A DNA stretch of 64,000 nucleotides. It comes from Phycisphaerales bacterium (GTDB taxonomy: Bacteria > Planctomycetota > Phycisphaerae > Phycisphaerales > UBA1924). Positions within the stretch are counted from its first letter, which is position 1. Each line of letters opens with the position of its first letter. The notes beneath the pieces were generated by a model. The model was not told the origin of the DNA. It did no database searches and saw only the letters and a program-made list of their open reading frames with translations. Positions 1 to 8,908 of the stretch are shown one piece after another. Position numbers and translations under genes: made by a program. The DNA lies in the NCBI GenBank assembly GCA_016709445.1, contig JADJMV010000019.1:11795-75794 (forward strand), given 5' to 3'.

Positions 1-33
1 GTCACCGGCGAAGAACTCCCGCTCGAGCCCTGA
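1..33 (+). CDS. C-terminal end of an upstream gene (partial)
   Basis: Frame 1 is open from the window edge to a TGA at 31-33 and encodes VTGEELPLEP. Ten residues are too few to identify a family. It is listed because the frame is open to the edge and the next start codon lies 37 bases further on. It could equally be noncoding sequence. Confidence 0.35.
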   Translation, partial: VTGEELPLEP

Positions 34-70
34 ACGACACCCAACCCGCCAACCGATATGCTCCGCCGAC

Positions 71-571
71 ATGAACACCATCGACACCAAGACGGTCAGC
101 GATCGGCGGCCGCTCACATTCCCAGACTTCAACGCCGTGCGGCGCGACCTTGACGCGCTCGAGGCCGCGAGGACGCGGGGAACCGTCGAGGCCAGCGGCA
201 ACTGGACGGCCGGGCAGATCTTCGCCCACCTCGCAGCGTTCATGGAATACCCCTTCGACGGCTACCCCGACGAACTCCAGCACCCCCCCTTCTTCGTCCG
301 CGCCATGCTCCGCGTCTTCCGAAAGAAGTTTCTCGAGAGCGGCATGCCGGCCGGGGTCCGGATCCCGCGCCTCGCGGCCGGGACCACCGGCGCCGACCCC
401 ATGGAATTCGAAGACGGACTGGCCCGCCTCCGCAAGGCCATGGACCGCATGGAACGCAACGCCCCCTTCGCCGCCAACCCCGCCTTCGGCTCTCTCAGCC
501 ACCAGCAGTGGATCCAGCTCAATTGCCGCCACGCCGAACTCCACCTCAGCTTCCTCCACCCGCCGCCCTGA
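71..571 (+). CDS. DUF1569 protein, DinB-like fold
   Basis: 166 residues. The pattern fits the DUF1569 branch of the DinB-like four-helix superfamily: an early NWTAGQIFAHLAAFM segment (about residues 45-59) and a late WIQLNCRHAELHLSFL segment, with histidines spaced as in the family's putative metal site. The biochemical role of DUF1569 is unknown. DinB-like relatives include metal-dependent thiol transferases, but no substrate can be assigned here. The ATG at 71 has no clear Shine-Dalgarno; a TATGCT hexamer lies at 57-62. The next gene starts 36 bases downstream on the same strand. Confidence 0.8.
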   Translation: MNTIDTKTVSDRRPLTFPDFNAVRRDLDALEAARTRGTVEASGNWTAGQIFAHLAAFMEYPFDGYPDELQHPPFFVRAMLRVFRKKFLESGMPAGVRIPRLAAGTTGADPMEFEDGLARLRKAMDRMERNAPFAANPAFGSLSHQQWIQLNCRHAELHLSFLHPPP

Positions 572-595
572 GTCGGGCCGTCGGGCGCGAGCGCC

Positions 596-601
596 AATAA
601 T
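596..601 (+). promoter_or_regulatory. -10-like box (AATAAT) for a leaderless start
   Basis: AATAAT lies exactly 6 nt before the ATG at 608, and there is no Shine-Dalgarno. A transcript starting about 7 nt after the box would begin at the start codon. No -35 is recognisable. Confidence 0.4.
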
Positions 602-607
602 CCGCCC

Positions 608-1096
608 ATGCCCTTCCTGCGAGCCCGCGGCGAATACCTCGTCTCCGATGACCCCTCCCTGCTCGACCTCGAGGTCTGGCACAGGTTCCTCTCCACGAGC
701 TATTGGTCCCCCGGCATCCCGCCCGAGACCTTCCGACGCGCCGCCACCAACTCCCTGTGCATCGGGCTCTACGAACGCGATGCCGACGCCACGCGGATGA
801 TCGGCGGCGGACGCATCATCACCGACCGAGCGACGTACGCCTACCTCGCGGATGTCTTCGTGCTCGAGGAGCGGAGGGGCCGCGGCCTCGGCGTCTGGCT
901 CATCGAGAGCATCATCGAGCACCCCGACCTGCAGGGGCTGCGCCGGTTCTGCCTCATGACGCGGGACGCCCACGGCCTCTACACCAAGTTCGGCTTCGCG
1001 CCGATGCGAGACCCGACGCGGTACCTCGAGCGGCACGACCCCGAGGTCTATGCCCGCGCAGCCGTCGGGCAGCCCGGCCAAAGGAACCAGCCATGA
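608..1096 (+). CDS. GNAT-family N-acetyltransferase
   Basis: 162 residues. This is a small GNAT acyltransferase that should move an acetyl group from acetyl-CoA to an unknown amine. The acetyl-CoA loop (motif A) is visible as VFVLEERRGRGLGVWLIESI at about residues 83-102, followed by the late HGLYTKFGFAPM motif that ends many GNAT folds. The family resembles YjhQ/'GNAT family' singletons. The stop codon overlaps the start of the next gene (ATGA at 1093-1096), so the two acetyltransferases are probably translationally coupled. The substrate cannot be predicted. Confidence 0.85.
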   Translation: MPFLRARGEYLVSDDPSLLDLEVWHRFLSTSYWSPGIPPETFRRAATNSLCIGLYERDADATRMIGGGRIITDRATYAYLADVFVLEERRGRGLGVWLIESIIEHPDLQGLRRFCLMTRDAHGLYTKFGFAPMRDPTRYLERHDPEVYARAAVGQPGQRNQP

Positions 1097-2295
1097 GCGC
1101 ATCGATGACCTACGGACGTGTCGGCGCCGCGCCCGACGATATGGACGCGATCGTCCGCGCGACCGGATTGGCCTTCGGCGCCCAGCCCAAGGGCGTGCGC
1201 GAGTGGCTCCAATTCGCGGGCGTCGACAACCTCCGCGCCCTCCGAAATGAAGCCCGCGTCGCCGCATCGCTCCTCACCGTGCCCATGGGGCACTACTTCG
1301 GTGGGCGGAGCGTGCCCGTGCAGGGCATCGCGGCCGTCGCGGTGCCCCCGGAATCCCGTGGTGGAGGGCTCGGGCTGCACCTCATGAGGGAGCAGATCCG
1401 CGAGGCGGCCCGCGACGGCGTACCCCTCTCCAGCCTCTACGCCTCGACCCAAGCGCTCTACCGGCAGGTCGGCTATGAACAAGCCGGGCTGCTCTTCCGC
1501 ACGCACATCCCGCTGCGGACGATCGGAGTGCGCGACCGATCGATGCCGGTCCGCCAGCTCACCGACGCAGACACCGAGCCCGTCCGCGCCTGCTACTCGG
1601 CATTCGCCCGCAAGTTCAACGGCATGCTCGATCGCGGCGCATACGTCTGGAGCCGGGTCAGCAAATCGCGCGACGATGAGTTCACGGGCTTCGGCGTCTT
1701 CGCACCCGAAAGCCCCGCCGCAATGGAGGGCTATCTCTTCCTGCACCAGCACCGCAAGCCCGACTCCGGTCGCCACGACCTCGCCCTCTCCGACCTCGCC
1801 TTCACGACGCCCCGAGCCGGGCGACGCCTGCTCGGCCTGCTCGCCGACTTCGCCACCGTCGGCGACGACGCCGTGCTCTACGGCCCGCCACTCCACCCAA
1901 TCTGCACACTCATGCCCCAGCAGCTCCACCCCTCCCGGTTCGTCGACGTCTGGATGATCCGAATCAACCTCGTCCGCCAGGCCATCGAGGCGAGAGGCTA
2001 CTCGCCCGGCCTCGCCGCAGAGATCACACTCGACATCCAGGACGAACTCGTGCCCGAAAATGCCGGAACCTGGACCATCCGGGTCCGACACGGCCGGGCC
2101 GCCATCGAACGCGGCAGCTCCGGGGGAACCCCGCGGCTGCGCTGCGGCATCGGGCCGCTCGCGCCCATCTACTCCGGGCTCTACACCGCCTCGCAGGCCG
2201 CCGCGCTTGGACTCCTCGAAGGCGACACCGCCGCGCTCGACGCCGCCGATGCCATTTTTTGCGGGCCCACACCCTGGATGACCGACCGGTTCTGA
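1093..2295 (+). CDS. Eis-like acetyltransferase with SCP2-type C-terminus
   Basis: 400 residues. The layout matches the Eis (enhanced intracellular survival) family. An N-terminal GNAT domain carries AVPPESRGGGLGLHLM (acetyl-CoA loop, about residues 84-99). A second degenerate GNAT domain follows, and the C-terminal region resembles a sterol-carrier (SCP2) fold. Eis proteins acetylate amines, including aminoglycosides in mycobacteria; the substrate here is unknown. The ATG at 1093 was chosen because it overlaps the upstream stop (ATGA) and begins at the family N-terminus. The longer open frame from 703 lies over the upstream gene and is rejected. Confidence 0.85.
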   Translation: MSASMTYGRVGAAPDDMDAIVRATGLAFGAQPKGVREWLQFAGVDNLRALRNEARVAASLLTVPMGHYFGGRSVPVQGIAAVAVPPESRGGGLGLHLMREQIREAARDGVPLSSLYASTQALYRQVGYEQAGLLFRTHIPLRTIGVRDRSMPVRQLTDADTEPVRACYSAFARKFNGMLDRGAYVWSRVSKSRDDEFTGFGVFAPESPAAMEGYLFLHQHRKPDSGRHDLALSDLAFTTPRAGRRLLGLLADFATVGDDAVLYGPPLHPICTLMPQQLHPSRFVDVWMIRINLVRQAIEARGYSPGLAAEITLDIQDELVPENAGTWTIRVRHGRAAIERGSSGGTPRLRCGIGPLAPIYSGLYTASQAAALGLLEGDTAALDAADAIFCGPTPWMTDRF

Positions 2296-2296
2296 C

Positions 2297-2302
2297 TAGG
2301 CT
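2297..2302 (+). promoter_or_regulatory. -10-like box (TAGGCT) for a leaderless start
   Basis: TAGGCT lies 6 nt before the ATG at 2309, directly after the stop codon of the preceding gene. No Shine-Dalgarno is present. Confidence 0.35.
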
Positions 2303-2308
2303 AGCCCT

Positions 2309-3811
2309 ATGGAAGGGCCACAGATCGAAGCCGAAGCCCTGGCCATAGAACTCGCGGATCTCCTCGATGCCGGGCGCGGCTTCCGGGCGGTCGCGCGGTG
2401 CCGCGAGGTCTTCGCCTCCGGCGTGGAAGACCACCGAATACTCCGACTGCTCGCCTCCACCCTGATGGAGGAGTGTGAGCCCGCCGACGCCGCACTCGCC
2501 CTGGCCCGATTGGCCCAGCTCGCGCCCTCCGACGCCCAGACCTGGATCGATCTCTCCGAAGCGCGGCAGAGGGCCGGAGACCTCACAGGCGCGGAGGCCG
2601 CCGCCGACGCCGTCCTCGCATCCGACCCGCAACACCCGATCGGCGCAGCGCTGCGCGCCGAAGCGCTCTACCTCCAGGGACGCTACCGCGAGGCCTTCGA
2701 ATTCCTCGCGCCGATGGCCCGCGCCCCGGGCGCACACCTCGCGATCCTCCCGATATTCGGACGCCTGTGCAAGGTCGAGAAGAAGCCCTGGCAGGGCATC
2801 TCCCCGCTCGAACAGGCCCTCGCCGCGCCCCACGACGCGCCGCGCATCGCCCTCGTCGAGGCCAACTTCGTCCTCGCCGATCTCTACAACAGCGCCCGAC
2901 GGTACGAGCAGGCGTGGGAGGTCGTCACCCGGGCGAACGCCCTCAAAGGCGCCGAGTTCGACCCCGAGGCATTCGAGTCCCGCATCGACGCGGCCATCGC
3001 CGCATGGAATCCGTCCAGCGTCTGCGAACTGCCAGAGGCCGACGCCGGCGCCGTCCAACCGATCCTCATCGTCGGCATGCCCCGCTCGGGAACCACGCTC
3101 GTCGAGCAGATCCTCGCCAACCATCCCCGCGTCGCCGGGGGCGGCGAACTCGCGACGATCACCCGGCTGGTGATCAACCTCTCCCGAGGGCATGCGGGCC
3201 AACCGCCGCTCCTCGAGGGCCCGGACGCGCTCACGCCCGAATGGGTCCAGCTGGCCAGCCGCCGATACGCCGACGCCCTTGCCGCCGTGGCCGAAGCCGA
3301 CCCCGGCGAGATCACCCGCGTCACCGACAAGATGCCCATCAATGCCCTGCACCTCGGGCTCGTGCAGGCCATCGCGCCCAGATCCAAGGTGCTCTGGGTG
3401 CGACGCAACGCCCTCGACACCAGCATCTCCTGCTACTTCCAGAACTTCGGCGGCGCCAACTCGTATGCCTACGACCTCGAGCACCTCGGCCGCTTCCACC
3501 GCGCGCTCGAGCGCCTCGTGCTCCACCTCGAGGATGTCCTCCGCCTCGACATCCTCCACGTACCCTACGAAAGCCTCGTCGGCGACCTCCCGGGATGGAC
3601 CCGGCGAATACTCGATTTCGTCGGCCTCCCCTGGGAAGAAAGCTGTCTCCGATTCCACGAGAGCACCAACGCAGCGCTCACACTCAGCAACGCGCAGGTC
3701 CGCGTGCCCCTCTTCACCAGCTCGATCGGCCGATGGAAGCCCTACGCCCAATACCTCGAACCGCTCGCCGATGCGCTGCACATCCCGCACGACCAGCTCT
3801 CGGACCTGTAA
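2309..3811 (+). CDS. TPR-repeat sulfotransferase (copy 1)
   Basis: 500 residues. The first half (about 1-240) is a run of TPR helices, for example ALRAEALYLQGRYREAFEFL. The second half is a PAPS-dependent sulfotransferase: the 5'-phosphosulfate loop ILIVGMPRSGTTLVEQIL is near residue 252 and the 3'-phosphate segment VLWVRRNALDTSISCYFQNF follows. Such proteins transfer sulfate from PAPS to a protein or glycan. TPR-fused forms are numerous in planctomycetes, and the acceptor is unknown. A paralogue with the same architecture begins 3 nt after the stop, so this is a tandem duplication. Confidence 0.9.
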   Translation: MEGPQIEAEALAIELADLLDAGRGFRAVARCREVFASGVEDHRILRLLASTLMEECEPADAALALARLAQLAPSDAQTWIDLSEARQRAGDLTGAEAAADAVLASDPQHPIGAALRAEALYLQGRYREAFEFLAPMARAPGAHLAILPIFGRLCKVEKKPWQGISPLEQALAAPHDAPRIALVEANFVLADLYNSARRYEQAWEVVTRANALKGAEFDPEAFESRIDAAIAAWNPSSVCELPEADAGAVQPILIVGMPRSGTTLVEQILANHPRVAGGGELATITRLVINLSRGHAGQPPLLEGPDALTPEWVQLASRRYADALAAVAEADPGEITRVTDKMPINALHLGLVQAIAPRSKVLWVRRNALDTSISCYFQNFGGANSYAYDLEHLGRFHRALERLVLHLEDVLRLDILHVPYESLVGDLPGWTRRILDFVGLPWEESCLRFHESTNAALTLSNAQVRVPLFTSSIGRWKPYAQYLEPLADALHIPHDQLSDL

Positions 3812-3814
3812 CCC

Positions 3815-5297
3815 ATGAACGCACCGCTCGACGACCGGGCCCTGGCCTCCGAACTGCAGTCCCTGCTCAACCAGGGACGCGAGGACGACGCCCTCGCCCT
3901 CTGCCGCGATGCGCTCGAAGCGAGCCCGAGTGACGCCCGGATCCTCGGCCTCGCCGGCCCCTTCTTCGCCGCCGTCGGCCGCTTCGACGAAGCCCGGAAC
4001 GCCATGAACGCCCTGCTCCGCGCCCAGCCCCGCGACCCACGCCTGCTGATGCAGTACGCCTCCGTGTGCAAGCAGGCGGGCGATCTGGCCGGAGCCTCGC
4101 AAGCAGCGGGCCGACTCCTCGAAGCCGCCCCCGACCAGCCCGGCGCAATCGCCCTCAAGGCCGACCTGCTCTACCTGCAGGGACGCTACCGAGAGGCCTT
4201 CGAGTTCCTCGCGCCCAAGGCACGCGCCGCAGGCGCGCACCCGGGGCTGGCCGTGACCTTCGCCCGCGTGTGCCGCGTCGAGAAGAAGTCCTGGGAAGGC
4301 ATCTCGGCGCTCGAGCGAGCCCTGGCGACACCAAACCTGCCGCCGCCCCTCGCCGCCGATGCCGGGTTCCAACTCGCCAAACTCTACGACAGCGTCGATC
4401 GCCTCGATCAGGCGTGGCACGCCCTCGAGCGCGCCAACGCGGCCAAGAGCGCTCGCTTCAACCCCGACGAATTCGACCAGCGCGCCGACGCCATGCTCGC
4501 GCACTGGACGACCGAAGCCGTCGCGGCGCTCCCCGAGATCGAACGCGTCGACCTGCCCATCCTGATCGTCGGCATGCCCCGCTCGGGAACGACACTGGCC
4601 GAGCAGATCCTCGCAAGCCACCCCGGCGTCGCCGCCGGTGGCGAGCTCGCCGAGCTTTCCCGCGGTCATCCGGCTCACCGGCGGCGCCAAGGCCGACCCC
4701 CCACTGCTCGAGTCACCCGGATCGTTGTCCCGGGAGCGGGCGGTGCTCGAGCACAAGCGGTACCTGGATCGGCTCGGCGCCCTGGCCGCCGAGCGCGGGC
4801 CGGGGACCATCCGTGTGACCGACAAGATGCCGCTCAACGCCCTGCACCTCGGGCTCGTCCGGGGCGTCGCCCCCGGCGCCCGCATCATCTGGTGCCGCCG
4901 CGACCCCACGGACACCTGCATCTCCTGCTACTTCCAGCACTTCGCCGGCAGCAACCCCTTCGCCTACGACCTGAACCACCTCGGGCGCTTCCACAACACG
5001 CTCGAACGCATCATGCGCCACTGGCAGGCGACGCTCGGCCTCGAGATCCTCGAGCTTCCCTACGAGGCCCTCGTCGCCGACCAGGAGCGATGGACCCGCG
5101 AGATCCTCGACTTCTGCGGCCTCCCGTGGGACGAGCGCTGCCTGCGCTACTACGAGAGTGAACGCGTCGCCCTGACCCTCAGCAACGACCAGGTCCGCCG
5201 ACCGGTCTACAACAGCTCGATCGCCCGCTGGAAGCGGTACGAGGCGCACCTCGCCCCGCTCCGCGCCGCCCTCGGCGCCGCCCTGGGCGCCGACTGA
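3815..5297 (+). CDS. TPR-repeat sulfotransferase (copy 2), frameshifted
   Basis: Tandem paralogue of the preceding gene with the same TPR + sulfotransferase order. The frame starting at 3815 carries the TPR part and the PAPS loop ILIVGMPRSGTTLAEQIL, then leaves the family sequence after GELAEL. Homology resumes one frame over at PAVIRLTGG and runs through NALHLGLVRG and CRRDPTDTCISCYFQHF to a stop at 5295-5297. One extra base in the TTT at 4656-4658 explains the break. Removing it gives about 493 residues, close to the 500 of copy 1. Either a sequencing error or a young pseudogene. Without correction the first frame runs on to 5161 as Arg/Pro-rich nonsense. Confidence 0.8.
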
Positions 5298-5324
5298 CGG
5301 CCCCCGCCCCAAACCAGCGGCGGG

Positions 5325-5330
5325 TATTCT
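5325..5330 (+). promoter_or_regulatory. -10-like box (TATTCT) for a leaderless start
   Basis: TATTCT ends 6 nt before the ATG at 5337. There is no Shine-Dalgarno and no visible -35. Confidence 0.45.
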
Positions 5331-5336
5331 CCCGCC

Positions 5337-5786
5337 ATGAAAGCCACCCTCCTCGCGATCGCCGCCGGGCTCTGCTGGGGCGTCGGCGAACTCTTCACCA
5401 AGAGCGTGCTGCACACCCACAAGGTCGGCCCCATCACCGCCATCGCCGTGCGTTCCACCGTGGCGATCCCCATCCTCTGGATCGCCTGGTTCATCGCCGT
5501 CAAGGTGGCCAAGACCGAGCCCGCCGACTGGTACCGCGCCGACACGCCCACGCTCCTCAAGCTCGTCTGCGGCTCCGGCATCCTCGCCGGCGCGGCCGCC
5601 ATGATCTGCTTCTACGCCGCCCTCAATTTCGGCGAGATCTCCCGCATCAAACCCATCGCATTCGCCCTCGCCCCCGCCGTCGCCAGCGTGCTCGCGTTCG
5701 CATTCCTCGGCGAGACGATCAGTGTGCGCAAGGTGATCGGGATCGCGGCGATTCTCGGGGGCGTGGTCCTGCTGACGGGACGATGA
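5337..5786 (+). CDS. EamA/DMT-superfamily membrane transporter, single repeat
   Basis: 149 residues with about five hydrophobic helices: one EamA unit rather than the usual two, so it probably acts as a dimer. The C-terminal signature IKPIAFALAPAVASVLAFAF..LGETIS..KVIGIAAILGGVVLL is typical of the drug/metabolite transporter superfamily. The substrate is unknown. The start has no Shine-Dalgarno but a TATTCT box at -12 to -7. The gene converges with dus, whose frame has no stop and runs antisense across this gene. Confidence 0.85.
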   Translation: MKATLLAIAAGLCWGVGELFTKSVLHTHKVGPITAIAVRSTVAIPILWIAWFIAVKVAKTEPADWYRADTPTLLKLVCGSGILAGAAAMICFYAALNFGEISRIKPIAFALAPAVASVLAFAFLGETISVRKVIGIAAILGGVVLLTGR

Positions 5787-5833
5787 GCCTCGTGCGAGTG
5801 CCCCCGGGGAATGGCGCGTCTCCTTCCGGCTCG

Positions 5834-7283
5834 TCAGTCCACCACGACTCTCCGAGCCGTAAAACGCGACGAGCACCTCCCGCCACTCCTCCAGGCTCGT
5901 CACCCGGATGAACTCGCGCCGAACCTCTTCCGCCCGCGGATGATGCTCCGCGAAGCGGATCCCGAACTTGCGCATCACGCGCCCGGTGTAGACCTCCGGC
6001 TGGCGCATCCCGGCGTTGACCGAGAGGGCCAGCGCGAAGTGCTCCTCCAGCACGGCCCGCTGCTCTTCGATCGTCGGCCGCCGGACCTCGCGCCCCTCGA
6101 GCAGATCGCGCGCCTGCCGAAAGATCCACGGATTGCCGATGCACCCCCGAGCCACGCTCGCCCCGGTCACGCCCGTGTACTCGACCATCCGGAAGATGTC
6201 GCCGGCGTCCCAGATGTCGCCCGAGCCGAAGACAGGGCGGTCGGGGTCGGCGCGCCGCGCGCGCTCGACGACGCCGCGCAGCACGTCCCACCGGCTCGGG
6301 CCGATGTACTTCTGCTCCACCGTCCGTGCGTGCACCGTCGCCCACGCGTAGCCCATCGTGTACGCCGCGTCGAAGATCCGCCAGAAGTTGTCCACCATCT
6401 CCGGCGTGTCGTCGAAGCTGCGCCGGATCTTCAGCGTGCAGAGCACCTCGGGCGGCACGGCCTCGCGCACCGCCCGGAGGATCTCGATCGCGCCCTCGGG
6501 CTCCGCCAGCCAGTGCCCGCCGCGGGCCTTGGACGAGATCTTCTTGACCGGGCAGGCCAGGTTCACGTCGATCGCGGCGAAGGAGTCCGATTCGTAGCCG
6601 CCGGCCGGGGGGGCCCCGGAAGAACCGCGACGGTCCCCCGGGAGCCCTTCCCCCAGCCCGGCGTGCCCCATGGTCCGTGCCGACTCGACGCTCCCCATCA
6701 TCCGTACGGGCCCCGCGCCCGGATCCGGGCCGAGGTCGGCCGTCAGATCGATGCGCCCCAACTGCTGGCCCCCCGGCAGACGCAGGTGTGCCGGCGGATC
6801 GGCCCCGGGGGCCGTCGCCCCGGCGTAGGCCAGCCGGCGGTAGTCCCGCTCGTGTCGGCGCCCCTGCTCCACCATCTTCAGGGCCCCCGCGGCCATTTCT
6901 GTCGGGTCCGACCCCATGATCTGGCCCGCGAGCGGCCGGTCTTCCTCGCCCCCCGGCACGTTGTCGTGCAGTTCGCCCAGGTCGGCCTTGGCGAACCCGC
7001 GGCCGCCGGCCAGCAAGGTCCGGTCCAAAAGCGCCTCGGTCACGCAATACGGGCACCCGTGCCTCCGGGCGATGATCCGCATCGCGGCGTCGGAGTATCC
7101 TGCCAGCCCGGCCTGGAAGAATGGGGCGTCGAATCCGGGCACCAGAGCCCGGACGCACGGGTGCATGCCGCCGGCCCCGTGCTCGCGCACCAGGCGCTCG
7201 GCGACCCGGCGCGGGTCGATCTCGGCGGCCCCCGGGGCGATCGCCGGCGAGGCGGGGGTGGCGTTGTTGCTCGTGCAGCCCAT
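5834..7283 (-). CDS. dus: tRNA-dihydrouridine synthase (3' end unresolved)
   Basis: An FMN/NADPH enzyme that reduces uridines in tRNA D-loops. Family motifs appear in order: FQAGLAGYSDAAMR, GQIMGSDP, IDVNLACPVKKISSK (the CP cysteine is the family's catalytic residue), TLKIRRS, TVHARTVEQKYIGPS, and FGSGDIWDAGD then GCIGNPWIFR. A Gly/Pro-rich insert of about 65 residues sits before IDVNLACP. The ATG at 7283 is preferred because TATCGT lies 7 nt upstream. Homology ends near FYGSES (about 5850). In that frame no stop occurs until 4713, antisense over eamA and a sulfotransferase. A TGA at 5834-5836, one frame over, is the likely real end if a base is miscalled, and the coordinates use it. Confidence 0.75.
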
Positions 7284-7290
7284 GCGGAGG

Positions 7291-7296
7291 ACGATA
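7291..7296 (-). promoter_or_regulatory. -10-like box (TATCGT) for dus
   Basis: Read on the minus strand, TATCGT lies 7 nt before the dus ATG at 7283. The divergent lipoprotein gene starts at 7348, so the region between may serve both genes. Confidence 0.4.
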
Positions 7297-7347
7297 GGAA
7301 TGAACGCGGAGACCCGGAGACGGCCCGAAGACGCGGAGACCGACACG

Positions 7348-7836
7348 ATGGCACGACAGGCGAGACGCTCCCGGGCGGCAACCCTCTGGATCGGGGCGCG
7401 TCTGCTCCTGTGCGCCCTGACCGCGCTGCCCGGGTGCAGCGCGATCCCGACGGGCCTGGCGAGCGACCCGGTCGGGGCGTACGACCGACCCTACCCGCGC
7501 GAGCTGGTCCAGACGGAGGTGCTCGATATCCAGGTGATCCGGAACCCCGAGACCGTGCTCACCATGACCAATACCACCGCCCGCACGTTCGGACCCTCGA
7601 CGGTGTGGATCAACTCGCGGTACAGCCTGCCCATCGAGGGCTTCCGGCCTGGGCAGACGGTGAGGATGGATCTCTATGACTTCCGCGACGAGTTCGGCGA
7701 GAAGTTCCGCGCCGGCGGGTTCTTCGCGACGAAGCAGCCCGACAAGGTCACGCACGCGCAGCTCGAGACGCTCGTGGACGGCGAGAGCCGGATGCTCGGG
7801 CTGGTCGTGGTGGGACAGAACGACACGGGGACATAA
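7348..7836 (+). CDS. Hypothetical lipoprotein
   Basis: 162 residues. The N-terminus is a lipoprotein signal peptide: Arg-rich start, hydrophobic LLLCALTALPGC, with the lipobox cysteine at residue 30. The mature part (VLDIQVIRNPETVLTMTNTT and later) resembles a beta-rich domain, and no catalytic motif is visible. The ATG at 7348 places the signal peptide normally. An in-frame ATG at 7300 would add a leader made of GCGGAGAC-type repeats and is less likely. The family is not recognised. It is divergent from dus, and PIG-L follows after 54 bases. Confidence 0.65.
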   Translation: MARQARRSRAATLWIGARLLLCALTALPGCSAIPTGLASDPVGAYDRPYPRELVQTEVLDIQVIRNPETVLTMTNTTARTFGPSTVWINSRYSLPIEGFRPGQTVRMDLYDFRDEFGEKFRAGGFFATKQPDKVTHAQLETLVDGESRMLGLVVVGQNDTGT

Positions 7837-7878
7837 GCGCCGGGCGGCGCGTGGTGAGCGCGGGGATGGGGCCGTTCC

Positions 7879-7884
7879 TACGAT
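7879..7884 (+). promoter_or_regulatory. -10-like box (TACGAT) for a leaderless start
   Basis: TACGAT is 6 nt before the ATG at 7891. The stretch TACGAT-(C/T)GCCCC-ATG is nearly identical to the one in front of der (43576-43590), which supports a functional box. Confidence 0.5.
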
Positions 7885-7890
7885 CGCCCC

Positions 7891-8628
7891 ATGGCCAACA
7901 TCCTCGTCGTCGGACCGCACCCGGATGATCAGGAACTCGGCATGGGGGGCACGATCGCGTGCCTGGCCGAGCAGGGGCACGATGTGCTCCTGCTCGACAT
8001 GACCGACGGCGAACCGACGCCCTACGGCAACCCGGCGACGCGGGCGAAGGAAGCGCAGGCGGCGCTCGCGGCCCTCTCGCCCGACCCGACCGAGTTCCCC
8101 GGCGCCCGGCCGGTCCGGCGCGTGCAGCTCGGCCTGCGGAACCGATACGTCGAGCACACGATCGAGGCGCGGCACATGGTCGCGGGCGTGATCCGGGCGC
8201 ACCGGGCGGAGATCCTGTTCGTTCCCTATTTCGAGGACGCCCACCCGGACCACCGGGCCGTGACGCGGATCGTCGAGGACGCGCGGTTCGACGCCAAGCT
8301 CACCGGCCTCGAGATGCCGACGCCCGAGGGGCTCACCCCCGGCGCCCCCTGCCACCCGCGCTGGCTCTTCCATTACTACTGCACCCACCTGCGGATCACG
8401 CCGCAGCCGACGTTCGTCTTCGATGTCAGCGGGTGCGAGGCGAAGAAGGAGGCCGCGATCCGGGCGTACCACTCGCAGTTCGGGGTCAACGAGAAGAACC
8501 GCCCGGTGGTGGACTGGGTGATGAGCGCGACGCGGTTCTTCGGGTCGCGGATCGGCACGGCGGCTGGTGAGCCGTTCTTTGCGAGGGAGCCGGTGGGGAT
8601 GACCGGCCTCGCCTCGTTGCCGCTGTAG
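7891..8628 (+). CDS. PIG-L family deacetylase
   Basis: 245 residues. A zinc-dependent de-N-acetylase of the LmbE/PIG-L family. The metal site is visible as GPHPDDQELGMGG (residues 8-20, family consensus AHPDDxExxxGG) and HPDHRAV near residue 128. The length and the remainder match bacillithiol-type BshB1 enzymes, which deacetylate GlcNAc-malate, but no bshA or bshC is in the window. The substrate could instead be another N-acetylglucosaminide. The downstream region is the poly-G stretch. Confidence 0.9.
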   Translation: MANILVVGPHPDDQELGMGGTIACLAEQGHDVLLLDMTDGEPTPYGNPATRAKEAQAALAALSPDPTEFPGARPVRRVQLGLRNRYVEHTIEARHMVAGVIRAHRAEILFVPYFEDAHPDHRAVTRIVEDARFDAKLTGLEMPTPEGLTPGAPCHPRWLFHYYCTHLRITPQPTFVFDVSGCEAKKEAAIRAYHSQFGVNEKNRPVVDWVMSATRFFGSRIGTAAGEPFFAREPVGMTGLASLPL

Positions 8629-8908
8629 CTGCCTGCACCCGCGCGACTGTGCCACCTCTCGGCCGGGCTCCTGGCGCCGTCTGGCGGGGGGGGGGGGGGG
8701 GGGGGGCGGGGGGGCCCCCCGCCGGGCGGGGCCCGGGGGGCCAGCTTGCTCCGGGACTCCAGCCTTTGCTCCACAAACGAGCGGCTCGTCCAGAACCTTG
8801 TAGCCATCGGACCGCCTAACAATCGAAGAGGGGGGGATGCGGGGGGCGGGGCCCGGGGGGGGGGGGGCGTCCAGACTGGGCCGATGAAGCTGGAAACCGG
8901 GATCTGGT
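8629..8908. other. G-homopolymer-rich noncoding region
   Basis: 280 bases between two converging genes with no supportable gene. It contains 21 consecutive G at 8686-8706, then C and seven more G, a G6C6 self-complementary run at 8709-8720, and further G tracts at about 8830-8870. Such runs could form G-quadruplexes, and their length is error-prone in any sequencing chemistry. Open frames here are Gly/Pro homopolymers. Confidence 0.7.

Noticed and set aside
703..1092. N-terminal extension of the Eis-like gene
   Set aside because: It lies within the upstream acetyltransferase, reads Arg-rich, and the ATGA-coupled start at 1093 fits the family.
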